From: Pantoea allii | Lineage (GTDB): Bacteria > Pseudomonadota > Gammaproteobacteria > Enterobacterales > Enterobacteriaceae | Length of the DNA stretch: 53,861 nt | Direction of reading: 5' to 3' | NCBI RefSeq assembly: GCF_002307475.1 | Contig: NZ_NTMH01000015.1 | Location: 1 to 53,861 of the forward strand | Shown: positions 46,970 through 53,861 of the stretch, piece by piece | Layout of the letters: each line of letters opens with the position of its first letter | Numbering within the stretch: position 1 is the stretch's first letter | Position numbers and translations under genes: made by a program | Notes under the pieces: model-generated | What the model was told of the DNA's origin: nothing | Database searches by the model: none | Seen by the model: the letters and a program-made list of their open reading frames with translations, nothing else

Positions 46970-47701
46970 TCAGACGCGCCACAGGCAGTTGCCGCCCTTC
47001 TTCATAATCAAATCTAAGCGTGACTCGTGTTCGTTAACTTCATCCGCGCTGGCGGTGACGACACGCAAGCCTGAACTGGGACGAACGATACGCTGAATGC
47101 CCTCGCTCTGCTGCTGGCGCGCTCGCTCCTCTTCCGACGAGAACGACAACGACGTCTGCCCACCGGTCATCGTTAAGAAGACTTCAGCCAGAATCTCGGC
47201 ATCAAGCAGTGCGCCGTGCAGCGTACGCTTGCTGTTATCTATTTCATAGCGCGAACACAGCGCATCAAGGCTGTTACGCTTGCCAGGAAACATGCGGCGC
47301 GCCATCGCCAGGCTGTCGGTTATCTTGCAGAAGGTTTCGGTTTTTTCAATGCCGCGCTGAAGCTTGCCAAACTCGTAATCCATAAAGCCGATATCAAACG
47401 ACGCGTTATGAATAACGAGTTCCGCCCCGCGGATGTAGTCGAGAAACTCATCGGCAATATCGCTGAACGATGGTTTATCCAGCAGAAATTCATCGGCGAT
47501 ACCGTGAACGCCAAACGCTTCAGGATCGACCAGCCGGTCAGGCTTCAGATACATATGGAAGTTGTTCCCCGTCAGACGACGGTTAACCACTTCAACCGCA
47601 CCTATCTCAATGATGCGGTGACCTTCATAATGTACCCCGATCATATTCATACCGGTGGTTTCAGTATCGAGAACAATTTGACGGTTATTTGCAGTGCTCA
47701 T
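46970..47701 (-). CDS. dnaQ: DNA polymerase III epsilon subunit (3'-5' proofreading exonuclease)
   Basis: A 243-residue DEDDh exonuclease. Motif I has Asp12 and Glu14 (LDTETTGMN); the third motif is in TLHGALLDAEILAEV near residues 160-170. The C-terminal tail (from about 190) binds the polymerase alpha subunit. It is divergent from rnhA with only 53 bases between the starts, the compact arrangement known in E. coli. Confidence 0.96.
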   Translation of the reverse strand: MSTANNRQIVLDTETTGMNMIGVHYEGHRIIEIGAVEVVNRRLTGNNFHMYLKPDRLVDPEAFGVHGIADEFLLDKPSFSDIADEFLDYIRGAELVIHNASFDIGFMDYEFGKLQRGIEKTETFCKITDSLAMARRMFPGKRNSLDALCSRYEIDNSKRTLHGALLDAEILAEVFLTMTGGQTSLSFSSEEERARQQQSEGIQRIVRPSSGLRVVTASADEVNEHESRLDLIMKKGGNCLWRV

Positions 47702-47754
47702 AGGGCTCGTTTTATGTCAGACTTGGCGTTTTGTCAGAAGGAAGTCTACCAGAG

Positions 47755-48222
47755 ATGCGTAAACAGGTAGAGATTTTCACCGATGGATCTTGTCTCGGCA
47801 ACCCAGGTCCGGGTGGTTATGGCGCAATTTTGCGTTACGGAGAGCATGAAAAAACCTTCAGTGCGGGTTATCGCCTGACGACCAACAATCGTATGGAGTT
47901 GATGGCGGCCATTGTTTCACTGGAAGCCCTGAAACAGCCCTGTGATGTGGTGTTGAGTACCGACAGTCAGTATGTGCGCCAGGGCATTACGCAATGGATA
48001 CATAACTGGAAGAAGCGTGGCTGGAAAACCGCCGAAAAGAAGCCCGTTAAAAACGTCGATTTATGGCAACGGCTTGATACTGCGCTCAGCACTCATACGA
48101 TTCAGTGGGAATGGGTTAAAGGCCATGCGGGCCATCCCGAAAATGAACGCTGTGATGAACTGGCGCGCAGTGCGGCTAACAATCCGGCCTTTGATGATAT
48201 TGGCTATCAGCCCGAATCCTGA
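47755..48222 (+). CDS. rnhA: Ribonuclease HI
   Basis: A 155-residue RNase H that cleaves RNA in RNA-DNA hybrids; same length as in E. coli. Asp10, Glu48 and Asp70 are at the known catalytic positions ([27 protein letters not shown]). [19 protein letters not shown] holds the fourth. The start matching the family is eight codons inside the open frame. Its last 16 bases overlap the 3' end of convergent yafS. Confidence 0.96.
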   Translation: MRKQVEIFTDGSCLGNPGPGGYGAILRYGEHEKTFSAGYRLTTNNRMELMAAIVSLEALKQPCDVVLSTDSQYVRQGITQWIHNWKKRGWKTAEKKPVKNVDLWQRLDTALSTHTIQWEWVKGHAGHPENERCDELARSAANNPAFDDIGYQPES

Positions 48223-48941
48223 TCGTTAGCCTGCCGAAACTGGCGCGTCGCATTGACGGTCTGGGGTAATTGCCTTTTGCTCAGACTCATCCGCGCCTTC
48301 GTGGGCGTGAGCGGAAAACTTCGTTTACGCGCCACGACAATGTTCAGGCAACCTAACGCGGGTAAATGAGCGCTGATCATTTTCCCCCCCTGTCGATGCC
48401 AGGGCAACACCTGGAAACGCGTGCGGAAAACCACTTCGTAATTCAGCAAGCCCAGCCAGTCCAGTAAACGCATCTGACTAAACATGCGGCTGCTCCAGGG
48501 CGCTTTACGATGAATGCCCGGCACCATCTTACTGATCCCCAGCAAACTGAACGGATTGAAGCCGCTGATGATCATCCAGCCATCATCGATTAGCACACGA
48601 TCGACTTCCCGTAATATCCGATGGGGGTCCTGACTCCATGACAACGTATGTGCCAGTAAGCAGGCATCAACCGATTTTGACTCAAACGGCAGTTGTGCGG
48701 GATTGGCTAGTACCTGTAACTGTTCTCCCTCAGTGCCAACACTGACCTGATGTGAGATAGCGCAATTTTCCGTGTTGATTTCTGCGCTGAGGTTGCCAAG
48801 CTTAAGCATATGAAAGCCGTACAGCTTTCCAAGGTAAGGCTGAAGTTGCTGTGTCAGTGCATCGCGGAAGTAGACTCCCCATGGCATGTCGCGCCATGAG
48901 AGTGGCGCGTTCAGGATTTGGCGTGTTTTAGCGGACTTCAT
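48207..48941 (-). CDS. yafS: Class I SAM-dependent methyltransferase YafS
   Basis: A 244-residue methyltransferase-like protein related to E. coli YafS. The SAM-related core is recognisable in [40 protein letters not shown], but the first glycine-rich motif is weak, so activity is uncertain. It lies between rnhA, which it overlaps, and divergent gloB. Confidence 0.88.
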   Translation of the reverse strand: MKSAKTRQILNAPLSWRDMPWGVYFRDALTQQLQPYLGKLYGFHMLKLGNLSAEINTENCAISHQVSVGTEGEQLQVLANPAQLPFESKSVDACLLAHTLSWSQDPHRILREVDRVLIDDGWMIISGFNPFSLLGISKMVPGIHRKAPWSSRMFSQMRLLDWLGLLNYEVVFRTRFQVLPWHRQGGKMISAHLPALGCLNIVVARKRSFPLTPTKARMSLSKRQLPQTVNATRQFRQANDQDSG

Positions 48942-48982
48942 GCTTTACCATTTTCCTTTTTTACGGCCAGCGAGAGGGTTTT

Positions 48983-49738
48983 ATGAATCTTACCAGTATT
49001 CCTGCATTACAAGATAACTACATCTGGACGTTAACAGATGACAAGGGAAAATGCCTGATTGTTGATCCTGGTGAAGCCCAGCCGGTGCTGGAGAAGATTC
49101 ACGCGAACGGCTGGCAGCCCGAAGCCATTCTGTTAACCCATCACCATAATGACCACGTCGGCGGCGTTAAAACCTTGTGTGAACACTTCCCCGACATTGT
49201 GGTTTACGGTCCACAGGAAACGGCGGACAAAGGCGCAAAAAACCTTGTTAGTGAAGGGGATGAGTTTGACATTTTGGGTCTGTCATTCGAGGTCATCGCT
49301 ACCCCGGGGCACACTTTAGGACATATCTCATATTACAGTTCGCCTTATCTTTTTTGTGGGGACACGATGTTTTCAGGCGGCTGCGGAAGGTTATTCGAAG
49401 GTACGCCAGAACAAATGTATGAATCTTTTCAAAAGCTTAATAAGCTTCCAGGAGAGACTCTGGTGTGCTGCGCACATGAGTATACTTTATCCAATCTGAA
49501 GTTTTCTGCTGCAATTTTACCCCACGACCCGCAAATAACGGCTGAATACCACAAAATTAAGGACTTACGGGCCGAAAACCGTATTACTTTACCTACAAAA
49601 CTGGCCCACGAGCGCGTAATAAATTTATTTCTCAGAACGCAAGATCCTGATTTACAACGTGCTTTAGACCTTGATTCAGAGGTTGGGCCGGTATGGCAGA
49701 CATTTGCCGTTCTACGCGAGAAGAAAGACCGTTTTTGA
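48983..49738 (+). CDS. gloB: Hydroxyacylglutathione hydrolase (glyoxalase II)
   Basis: A 251-residue binuclear metallo-beta-lactamase-fold enzyme that hydrolyses S-lactoylglutathione in methylglyoxal detoxification. The metal motif is THHHNDH, with His53, His55, Asp57 and His58; further ligands lie in TPGHTLGH and [32 protein letters not shown] is the conserved start. It is divergent from yafS with a 41-base gap. Confidence 0.95.
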   Translation: MNLTSIPALQDNYIWTLTDDKGKCLIVDPGEAQPVLEKIHANGWQPEAILLTHHHNDHVGGVKTLCEHFPDIVVYGPQETADKGAKNLVSEGDEFDILGLSFEVIATPGHTLGHISYYSSPYLFCGDTMFSGGCGRLFEGTPEQMYESFQKLNKLPGETLVCCAHEYTLSNLKFSAAILPHDPQITAEYHKIKDLRAENRITLPTKLAHERVINLFLRTQDPDLQRALDLDSEVGPVWQTFAVLREKKDRF

Positions 49739-49813
49739 TTTTTCAGGTTGTGTTGTGAAGCACCGTCACGTATAGTTGCTCGTCTTTTAAGCGAACGAAC
49801 TATTGACACACAT

Positions 49814-51190
49814 ATGAAGGCTAAAGCGATATTACTCGCCTCGGTCTTGCTGGTAGGATGTCAGGCATCACGGAATGACGCCAATATCCCCGAACAGCAT
49901 GCACAGAGTCTGTCTTCAGCTGGTCAAAGTGAAAATGGAAAATACGGTGATCGACTTTTATCGCCGCGATGGCAGGAAGATGGAACTGGCCTCGCAGAAG
50001 ATAGTGATCTCTGGAGTTTCATTAGTGACGAGTTGAAGATGGGGATTCCGGAAAACCCGCGAATCCGCGAACAAAAATTAAAATTTTTAAAAAATAAGAG
50101 CTATCTCCACGATGTAACATTACGGGCAGAGCCGTACATGTACTGGATAGTCGAGCAGATTAAGAAACGTAAGATGCCGATGGAACTGGTACTGCTACCC
50201 ATAGTGGAGAGCGCTTTTGATCCTCATGCAACCTCGTCTGCAAATGCCGCTGGCATCTGGCAGATTGTGGGAAGTACGGGTCGAAACTATGGTTTAAAAC
50301 AGAACCGTTATTACGATGGTCGTCGCGACGTTGTCGCCTCAACCAAGGTTGCGCTGGATATGATGCAGCGTCTCAACACCATGTTCGGCGGTGACTGGCT
50401 TCTGACAGTTGCTGCTTATAACAGTGGTGAAGGACGTGTGCTAAAAGCGATTAAACAGAACAAGGCGCGCGGCAAGCCCACCGACTTCTGGCATCTTTCG
50501 CTTCCACGTGAAACCACGGTTTATGTCCCGAAAATGTTGGCCTTGAGCGAACTTCTCAAGAACAACAAGCGTTACGGAATTAAACTGCCGACGCCTAATG
50601 AAAACCGCGCATTAGCACGTGTTGAAGTAGGCCAGCAGATTAAACTGACGCAGGCCGCAGAAATGGCTGGTATGCCGCTCAATAAGTTAAAGAGCTTTAA
50701 TACCGGATACAAAGGCGGCGCGACAGCACCAAATGGGCCACATTACATTATGGTGCCGAAGTCTAATGTCGCACAATTGCGTGATTCACTGGCTTCCGGT
50801 GATATCTCAGCAGTACAGCCGACCCAACTGGCGAAAGCCAGTGGCGATGGCGGTTACAAAGTGCGAAATGGCGATACCCTGTCGGGAATCGCGAATAAGT
50901 TAGGCGTCAGTGTTGCAACACTGAAGCAGCAAAACAATCTGCGCAGTGCCAGTATTCGTCCAGGTCAGGTACTGACTGTCGGATCGAATGGCACCAGCCT
51001 GGCGGATAATGGCAACAGCATCACCTATCGCGTTCGTAAAGGTGATTCTCTTGACAGTATCGCCCGTCGTCACGGCGTAAACATTAAAGACGTGATGCGC
51101 TGGAACAGGGTTGTGAGTAACGCGAAAGATATTCAGCCTGGCGATGAGTTAACGTTGTTCGTGAAGAATAACGCAACGCCAGATACCTGA
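49814..51190 (+). CDS. mltD: Membrane-bound lytic murein transglycosylase D
   Basis: A 458-residue lipoprotein; E. coli MltD is 452. The lipobox LLVGC ends at Cys16, fixing the start; the longer open frame is rejected. The SLT domain holds catalytic Glu132 (LPIVESAFDPHATS), followed by AAGIWQIV and AAYNSGEGRV. Two C-terminal LysM peptidoglycan-binding repeats lie near residues 350-395 and 405-452. It cleaves glycan strands with anhydro-muramic acid formation at the outer membrane. An intrinsic terminator follows. Confidence 0.95.
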   Translation: MKAKAILLASVLLVGCQASRNDANIPEQHAQSLSSAGQSENGKYGDRLLSPRWQEDGTGLAEDSDLWSFISDELKMGIPENPRIREQKLKFLKNKSYLHDVTLRAEPYMYWIVEQIKKRKMPMELVLLPIVESAFDPHATSSANAAGIWQIVGSTGRNYGLKQNRYYDGRRDVVASTKVALDMMQRLNTMFGGDWLLTVAAYNSGEGRVLKAIKQNKARGKPTDFWHLSLPRETTVYVPKMLALSELLKNNKRYGIKLPTPNENRALARVEVGQQIKLTQAAEMAGMPLNKLKSFNTGYKGGATAPNGPHYIMVPKSNVAQLRDSLASGDISAVQPTQLAKASGDGGYKVRNGDTLSGIANKLGVSVATLKQQNNLRSASIRPGQVLTVGSNGTSLADNGNSITYRVRKGDSLDSIARRHGVNIKDVMRWNRVVSNAKDIQPGDELTLFVKNNATPDT

Positions 51191-51197
51191 TACATTG

Positions 51198-51225
51198 AAA
51201 AGGCTGACATTTGTCAGCCTTTTTT
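51198..51225 (+). terminator. Intrinsic terminator after mltD
   Basis: An 11-bp stem AAAAGGCTGAC / GTCAGCCTTTT with a 4-base loop and T-run, eight bases after the stop. The flanking A-run may also stop transcription of yafD from the other side. Confidence 0.93.
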
Positions 51226-51304
51226 CTTATTCGATTCTGCCGCAATCTGCCTGACCTCGCGCTTTTCCGCCCTCCCCCTGACAGTAAGACTCCCGCCATC
51301 ATCC

Positions 51305-52096
51305 TTACCTTTTGGCGTTAAACTCGACCAGTAAAGGATTATGATCGGATGCGCGCGTGACCAGCACAGAGGCTTCGCTGACGCGCATGTCGCGATAGAA
51401 CACGAAATCTAACGGTCGGCCAAAAGCTTTGCGTCGGTGATCGGCAGTAAACATCACTTCTTCCAGTTGCATCTGGTGAGCAAAACGGTAAAGGGCATTG
51501 ATTCGCTGGCGACTCCAGGCGTTGAAATCGCCGGCCATGATCACCGGCCCACGATGATGGATGATCTGTTCCCCAATGGGGCCCAGTTGTTTGCTGTAAA
51601 CGTCCACGCCCAGACTAAAGTTTACGGCGTGAATATTTACCACCATTAGCGTTTCGCCGGTAGGTAACGGATAGGCGGTGACAAGTGCCGATTTAGAGAG
51701 CCTTAGCAGCGGCTCTCGTTCGCGCAAAGGACAACAGTAGACTGGGTGAGCGGAAGCCAGCGTCATCACGCCTGAGGGATGCTGAGGCAACACGAAAGCA
51801 GGAACCTGATCGGCCGCCAGATAATTACTGGTGGCAAAGCGGATAAGCTCAGGCGTCGTCTGCGCTTCCTGTAGTAAAACGAGATGTGCATCTTTGCCGA
51901 ATCCTTCCAGTACAGACATCCAGTCGGCACGCTGCTGTTTGAAGATATTCCATACCAGCACTTTAAGATTGGGATCGGCAGGGAGCGGTGCGCCAGGAGG
52001 CAACGCCTGACCGAGATGAAACATTGCACCCGGGGGAAAGATCCTTTCCGCTGGCTGTCCGGCTACATATCTCATCGCATAGGTTTTTTTGCGCAC
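51305..52096 (-). CDS. yafD: Endonuclease/exonuclease/phosphatase family protein YafD
   Basis: A 263-residue protein of the EEP fold, close to E. coli YafD in length and sequence. Motifs [37 protein letters not shown] and [12 protein letters not shown] are the metal and phosphate pocket. The function is not established. It is separated from mltD by the terminator; yafE, which sits between them in E. coli, is absent. It is divergent from yafC. Confidence 0.92.
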   Translation of the reverse strand: MRKKTYAMRYVAGQPAERIFPPGAMFHLGQALPPGAPLPADPNLKVLVWNIFKQQRADWMSVLEGFGKDAHLVLLQEAQTTPELIRFATSNYLAADQVPAFVLPQHPSGVMTLASAHPVYCCPLREREPLLRLSKSALVTAYPLPTGETLMVVNIHAVNFSLGVDVYSKQLGPIGEQIIHHRGPVIMAGDFNAWSRQRINALYRFAHQMQLEEVMFTADHRRKAFGRPLDFVFYRDMRVSEASVLVTRASDHNPLLVEFNAKR

Positions 52097-52391
52097 TTTC
52101 CCGCCTGGCTAATCGTTCAAAAATTCGTGTGACTTATCTGTTATAGGGATTTTAGTACGCAGTTTCAATGGATGCTGCCGATTGTTCTCACCCTACCCCG
52201 TTTTATTTCAGTGATATCCGGCACCTGATGGCCGCGTCAACGTCTTCTCCGTTCTCTCATCCGCTGTAAAATGGCAGACTGGTGATGCCTCGATATAATG
52301 AAAAAGCCTTCTACGCCAAGGGCTCCGGTAGAGGCTGTGCTTTAATAACAGTCATGTTGGTCTTACAGGCTATTTCACGTGAAGAGAAACC

Positions 52392-53330
52392 ATGAAGGCA
52401 TCGTCTGAAGAACTGAAAGTATTTGTGAGCGTCGTTGAAAGTGGAAGCTTTAGTCGGGCCGCTGAGACGTTACAGATGGCCAATTCAGCCGTGAGTCGTA
52501 CGATAAAAAAGCTGGAAAACAAATTAGGCCTGGCTTTGCTTACACGTACCACCCGGAATCTGGCGTTAACTCAGGAAGGGGAACGCTATTTTCATCAGGT
52601 TCAAAATTTCCTTCAGGTCATGACCGCTGCGGAAAATGAGTTAATAGAAAGCCGTGAGATGCCGAAGGGGTTATTGCGTATAGATGCGGCAACGCCGGTC
52701 ATACTGCATCTGCTTCTGCCGATGATAAAGTCCTTTCGGGAACGCTATCCGGAAATAGACCTTTCGCTTATTTCTTCTGAAAACTTTATTAACCTTATCG
52801 AGCGTAAAGTTGATGTGGCGATCCGCGCAGGAAGCTTAACGGATTCAGGCCTTAGAGCACGGTTGCTCTTTATCAGCTATCGCCGTCTCATTGCGTCACC
52901 TGACTATCTGGAAAAATACGGCATCCCTCAACGCGCGGCCGATCTGGATAACCATCAGTGTCTTGGTTTTATTGATGCGCCTCGTCTTAACCGTTGGCCC
53001 GTAGCCTGTGAAGGTGGTGAGCTCTATGGCATTCGTTCAGAGCTTGATTCTAACAGCGGGGAAACGATCAAGCAGTTGTGCCTTGACGGCAATGGCATCG
53101 CCTGTCTTTCTGATTACATGGTGCATAAAGAAATAGAAGAAGGAAGTCTGGTGGAAATCATGTCCGAGCAGCGGCTGCCGGTAGAGATGCCGTTTAACGC
53201 CGTATATTACAGCGATCTTGGCGTCACCCAGCGTGTTCGCGCTTTCATTGATTTTCTAAGTGAGTGGGTGGTGAAGCAGCCCTGGCATGTGCAGACACAG
53301 TTGCTGCATCAGCTCTCTTTAAAGTCCTGA
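52392..53330 (+). CDS. yafC: LysR-family regulator YafC
   Basis: A 312-residue LysR regulator closely resembling E. coli Yaf[45 protein letters not shown] at residues 6-46, effector domain from about 90. Its targets are not established. A palindrome TTCACGTGAA lies at 52374-52383 just before the ATG. A long leader with a bulged stem-loop at 52302-52334 is also visible. dkgB, which precedes yafC in E. coli, is absent. Confidence 0.9.
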   Translation: MKASSEELKVFVSVVESGSFSRAAETLQMANSAVSRTIKKLENKLGLALLTRTTRNLALTQEGERYFHQVQNFLQVMTAAENELIESREMPKGLLRIDAATPVILHLLLPMIKSFRERYPEIDLSLISSENFINLIERKVDVAIRAGSLTDSGLRARLLFISYRRLIASPDYLEKYGIPQRAADLDNHQCLGFIDAPRLNRWPVACEGGELYGIRSELDSNSGETIKQLCLDGNGIACLSDYMVHKEIEEGSLVEIMSEQRLPVEMPFNAVYYSDLGVTQRVRAFIDFLSEWVVKQPWHVQTQLLHQLSLKS

Positions 53331-53422
53331 CAGAGCTACGTCGGCCTGAGTGTTTTAAGTGCCTGCTGACGTAGAGCCTGCAACTGCGTAGAACACTACT
53401 GAAAATTTCCGCGCAGAAATGG

Positions 53423-53452
53423 AAAAAGCCCTGACCGTTAAGTCAGGGCTTT
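53423..53452 (-). terminator. Intrinsic terminator after the rrn-linked tRNA-Asp
   Basis: On the minus strand an 11-bp stem (AAAGCCCTGAC / GTCAGGGCTTT) with a 6-base loop is followed by further T residues and ends the rrn transcript, nine bases past the tRNA 3' end. Confidence 0.93.
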
Positions 53453-53461
53453 CCAATTAAG

Positions 53462-53538
53462 TGGCGGAACGGACGGGGCTCGAACCCGCGACCCCCTGCG
53501 TGACAGGCAGGTATTCTAACCAACTGAACTACCGCTCC
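53462..53538 (-). tRNA. aspU: tRNA-Asp (GTC), rrn distal tRNA
   Basis: A 77-base tRNA-Asp with a GTC anticodon and encoded CCA, identical to the copy at 46759-46835. It lies downstream of the 5S rRNA on the same strand, as the distal tRNA of rrnH (aspU) does in E. coli. Confidence 0.97.
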
Positions 53539-53771
53539 ACCGATTCTGTACTGACGTCAGAAAAACGTTCTGATATCAGATGTTTCGCCCTTCCGCGTCA
53601 CCGGTAAGGTCACGACCAGCGTACTGGTCTTAATTTGATGCCTGGCAGTTGATGAATCACGCTGTGATTCACCCTTCGGGCCGCTGCTCTGCAGCGTTCA
53701 AAAGCATTCGCTTTTGTCCTACTCTCTTTGAGTAGAGAACTGCCCGAAGTAACGTGCAGGTTTTCAATTTG
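53539..53771 (-). other. Structured 5S-to-tRNA-Asp spacer of the rrn operon
   Basis: A 233-base spacer. It contains one hairpin TGAATCAC / GTGATTCA (53653-53671), then an 8-bp closing stem CTTCGGGC (53674-53681) / GCCCGAAG (53742-53749) enclosing three stem-loops: CGCTGC / GCAGCG, CAAAAGC / GCTTTTG and CTACTC / GAGTAG. It also holds a 19-base duplicate of the 5S 3' end. It is expected to be removed by rRNA processing. Confidence 0.7.
53632..53650 (-). repeat. 19-base duplicate of the 5S rRNA 3' terminus
   Basis: AATTTGATGCCTGGCAGTT occurs here and again at 53766-53784, where it includes the 3' end of the 5S rRNA. The two copies frame a 134-base repeat step, suggesting a decayed second 5S gene or an inserted spacer. 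Confidence 0.75.
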
Positions 53772-53861
53772 ATGCCTGGCAGTTCCCTACTCTCGCATGG
53801 GGAGACCCCACACTACCATCGGCGCTACGGCGTTTCACTTCTGAGTTCGGCATGGGGTCAG
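53772..53861 (-). rRNA. rrf: 5S ribosomal RNA, 3' part
   Basis: The last 90 bases of a roughly 120-base 5S rRNA run off the window edge. The conserved regions CCCCATGCCGAACTCAGAAG and GTAGTGTGGGGTCTCC are present, and the 3' end is CTGCCAGGCAT. The 5' 30 bases, and the 23S and 16S genes expected beyond, are outside the window. Confidence 0.96.

Noticed and set aside
46759..53538. The two identical tRNA-Asp copies as att sites of one island
   Set aside because: The DNA between them is the core dnaQ-yafC block in E. coli order, and both copies also exist in E. coli.

Overview
The window looks like the chromosome of an enterobacterium of the order Enterobacterales, most probably Erwiniaceae (Pantoea-like). 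Two core blocks match the Escherichia coli gene order around min 5: dinB-yafK-yafJ-gmhA-fadE at the left, and tRNA-Asp-dnaQ-rnhA-yafS-gloB-mltD-yafD-yafC-tRNA-Asp-5S rRNA at the right. The genus is an inference from gene order and protein similarity recalled from memory; no search was run. Relative to E. coli, yafE (between mltD and yafD) and dkgB (between yafC and the rrn-linked tRNA-Asp) are missing.

Between fadE and the dnaQ-side tRNA-Asp lie about 40 kb of accessory metabolism. (1) 6.4-12.6 kb: a methionine (methylthioadenosine) salvage set, mtnK, mtnA, mtnBCD, the aminotransferase ybdL (MtnE role) and the omega-amidase yafV (MtnU role), with two tandem MetJ-box candidates. (2) 12.7-14.9 kb: catalase-peroxidase katG. 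(3) 15.0-25.9 kb: the lower uric acid/allantoin pathway of the Klebsiella hpx type: 5-hydroxyisourate hydrolase, OHCU decarboxylase, allantoate amidohydrolase, ureidoglycine aminotransferase and an ABC importer in one operon, divided by an RpiR regulator from hpxWXYZ. Both operons have strong sigma-54 promoter matches, and one has a perfect NtrC-type dyad. (4) 26.0-36.2 kb: a block I cannot assign to a known pathway. It holds two LysR regulators, a BesD/HalD-like Fe(II)/2-oxoglutarate enzyme with a hydroxylase-type HxD motif, a flavin monooxygenase-RidA-DUF1028 operon ending in a deleted M20 deacetylase pseudogene, and a permease-ATPase fusion, PhyH dioxygenase, binding protein and class II aldolase operon. 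(5) 36.3-40.4 kb: allantoinase, allantoin racemase, a GntR regulator and an NCS1 permease, the other half of the allantoin genes. (6) 40.9-46.6 kb: an AT-richer sorbitol (glucitol) PTS operon srlAEBD-srlM-srlR-gutQ that ends in a fructose-6-phosphate aldolase gene; it abuts the 3' end of tRNA-Asp.

Together the accessory genes supply nitrogen from purine breakdown, recycle sulfur from methylthioadenosine, and take up sorbitol. The best candidate for something undescribed is block 4, an amine or amino-acid oxidation locus wedged between the two halves of the purine pathway. No transposase, integrase or CRISPR array was seen. The last 320 bases are the distal end of an rrn operon on the minus strand, with an unusual structured 5S-to-tRNA spacer.
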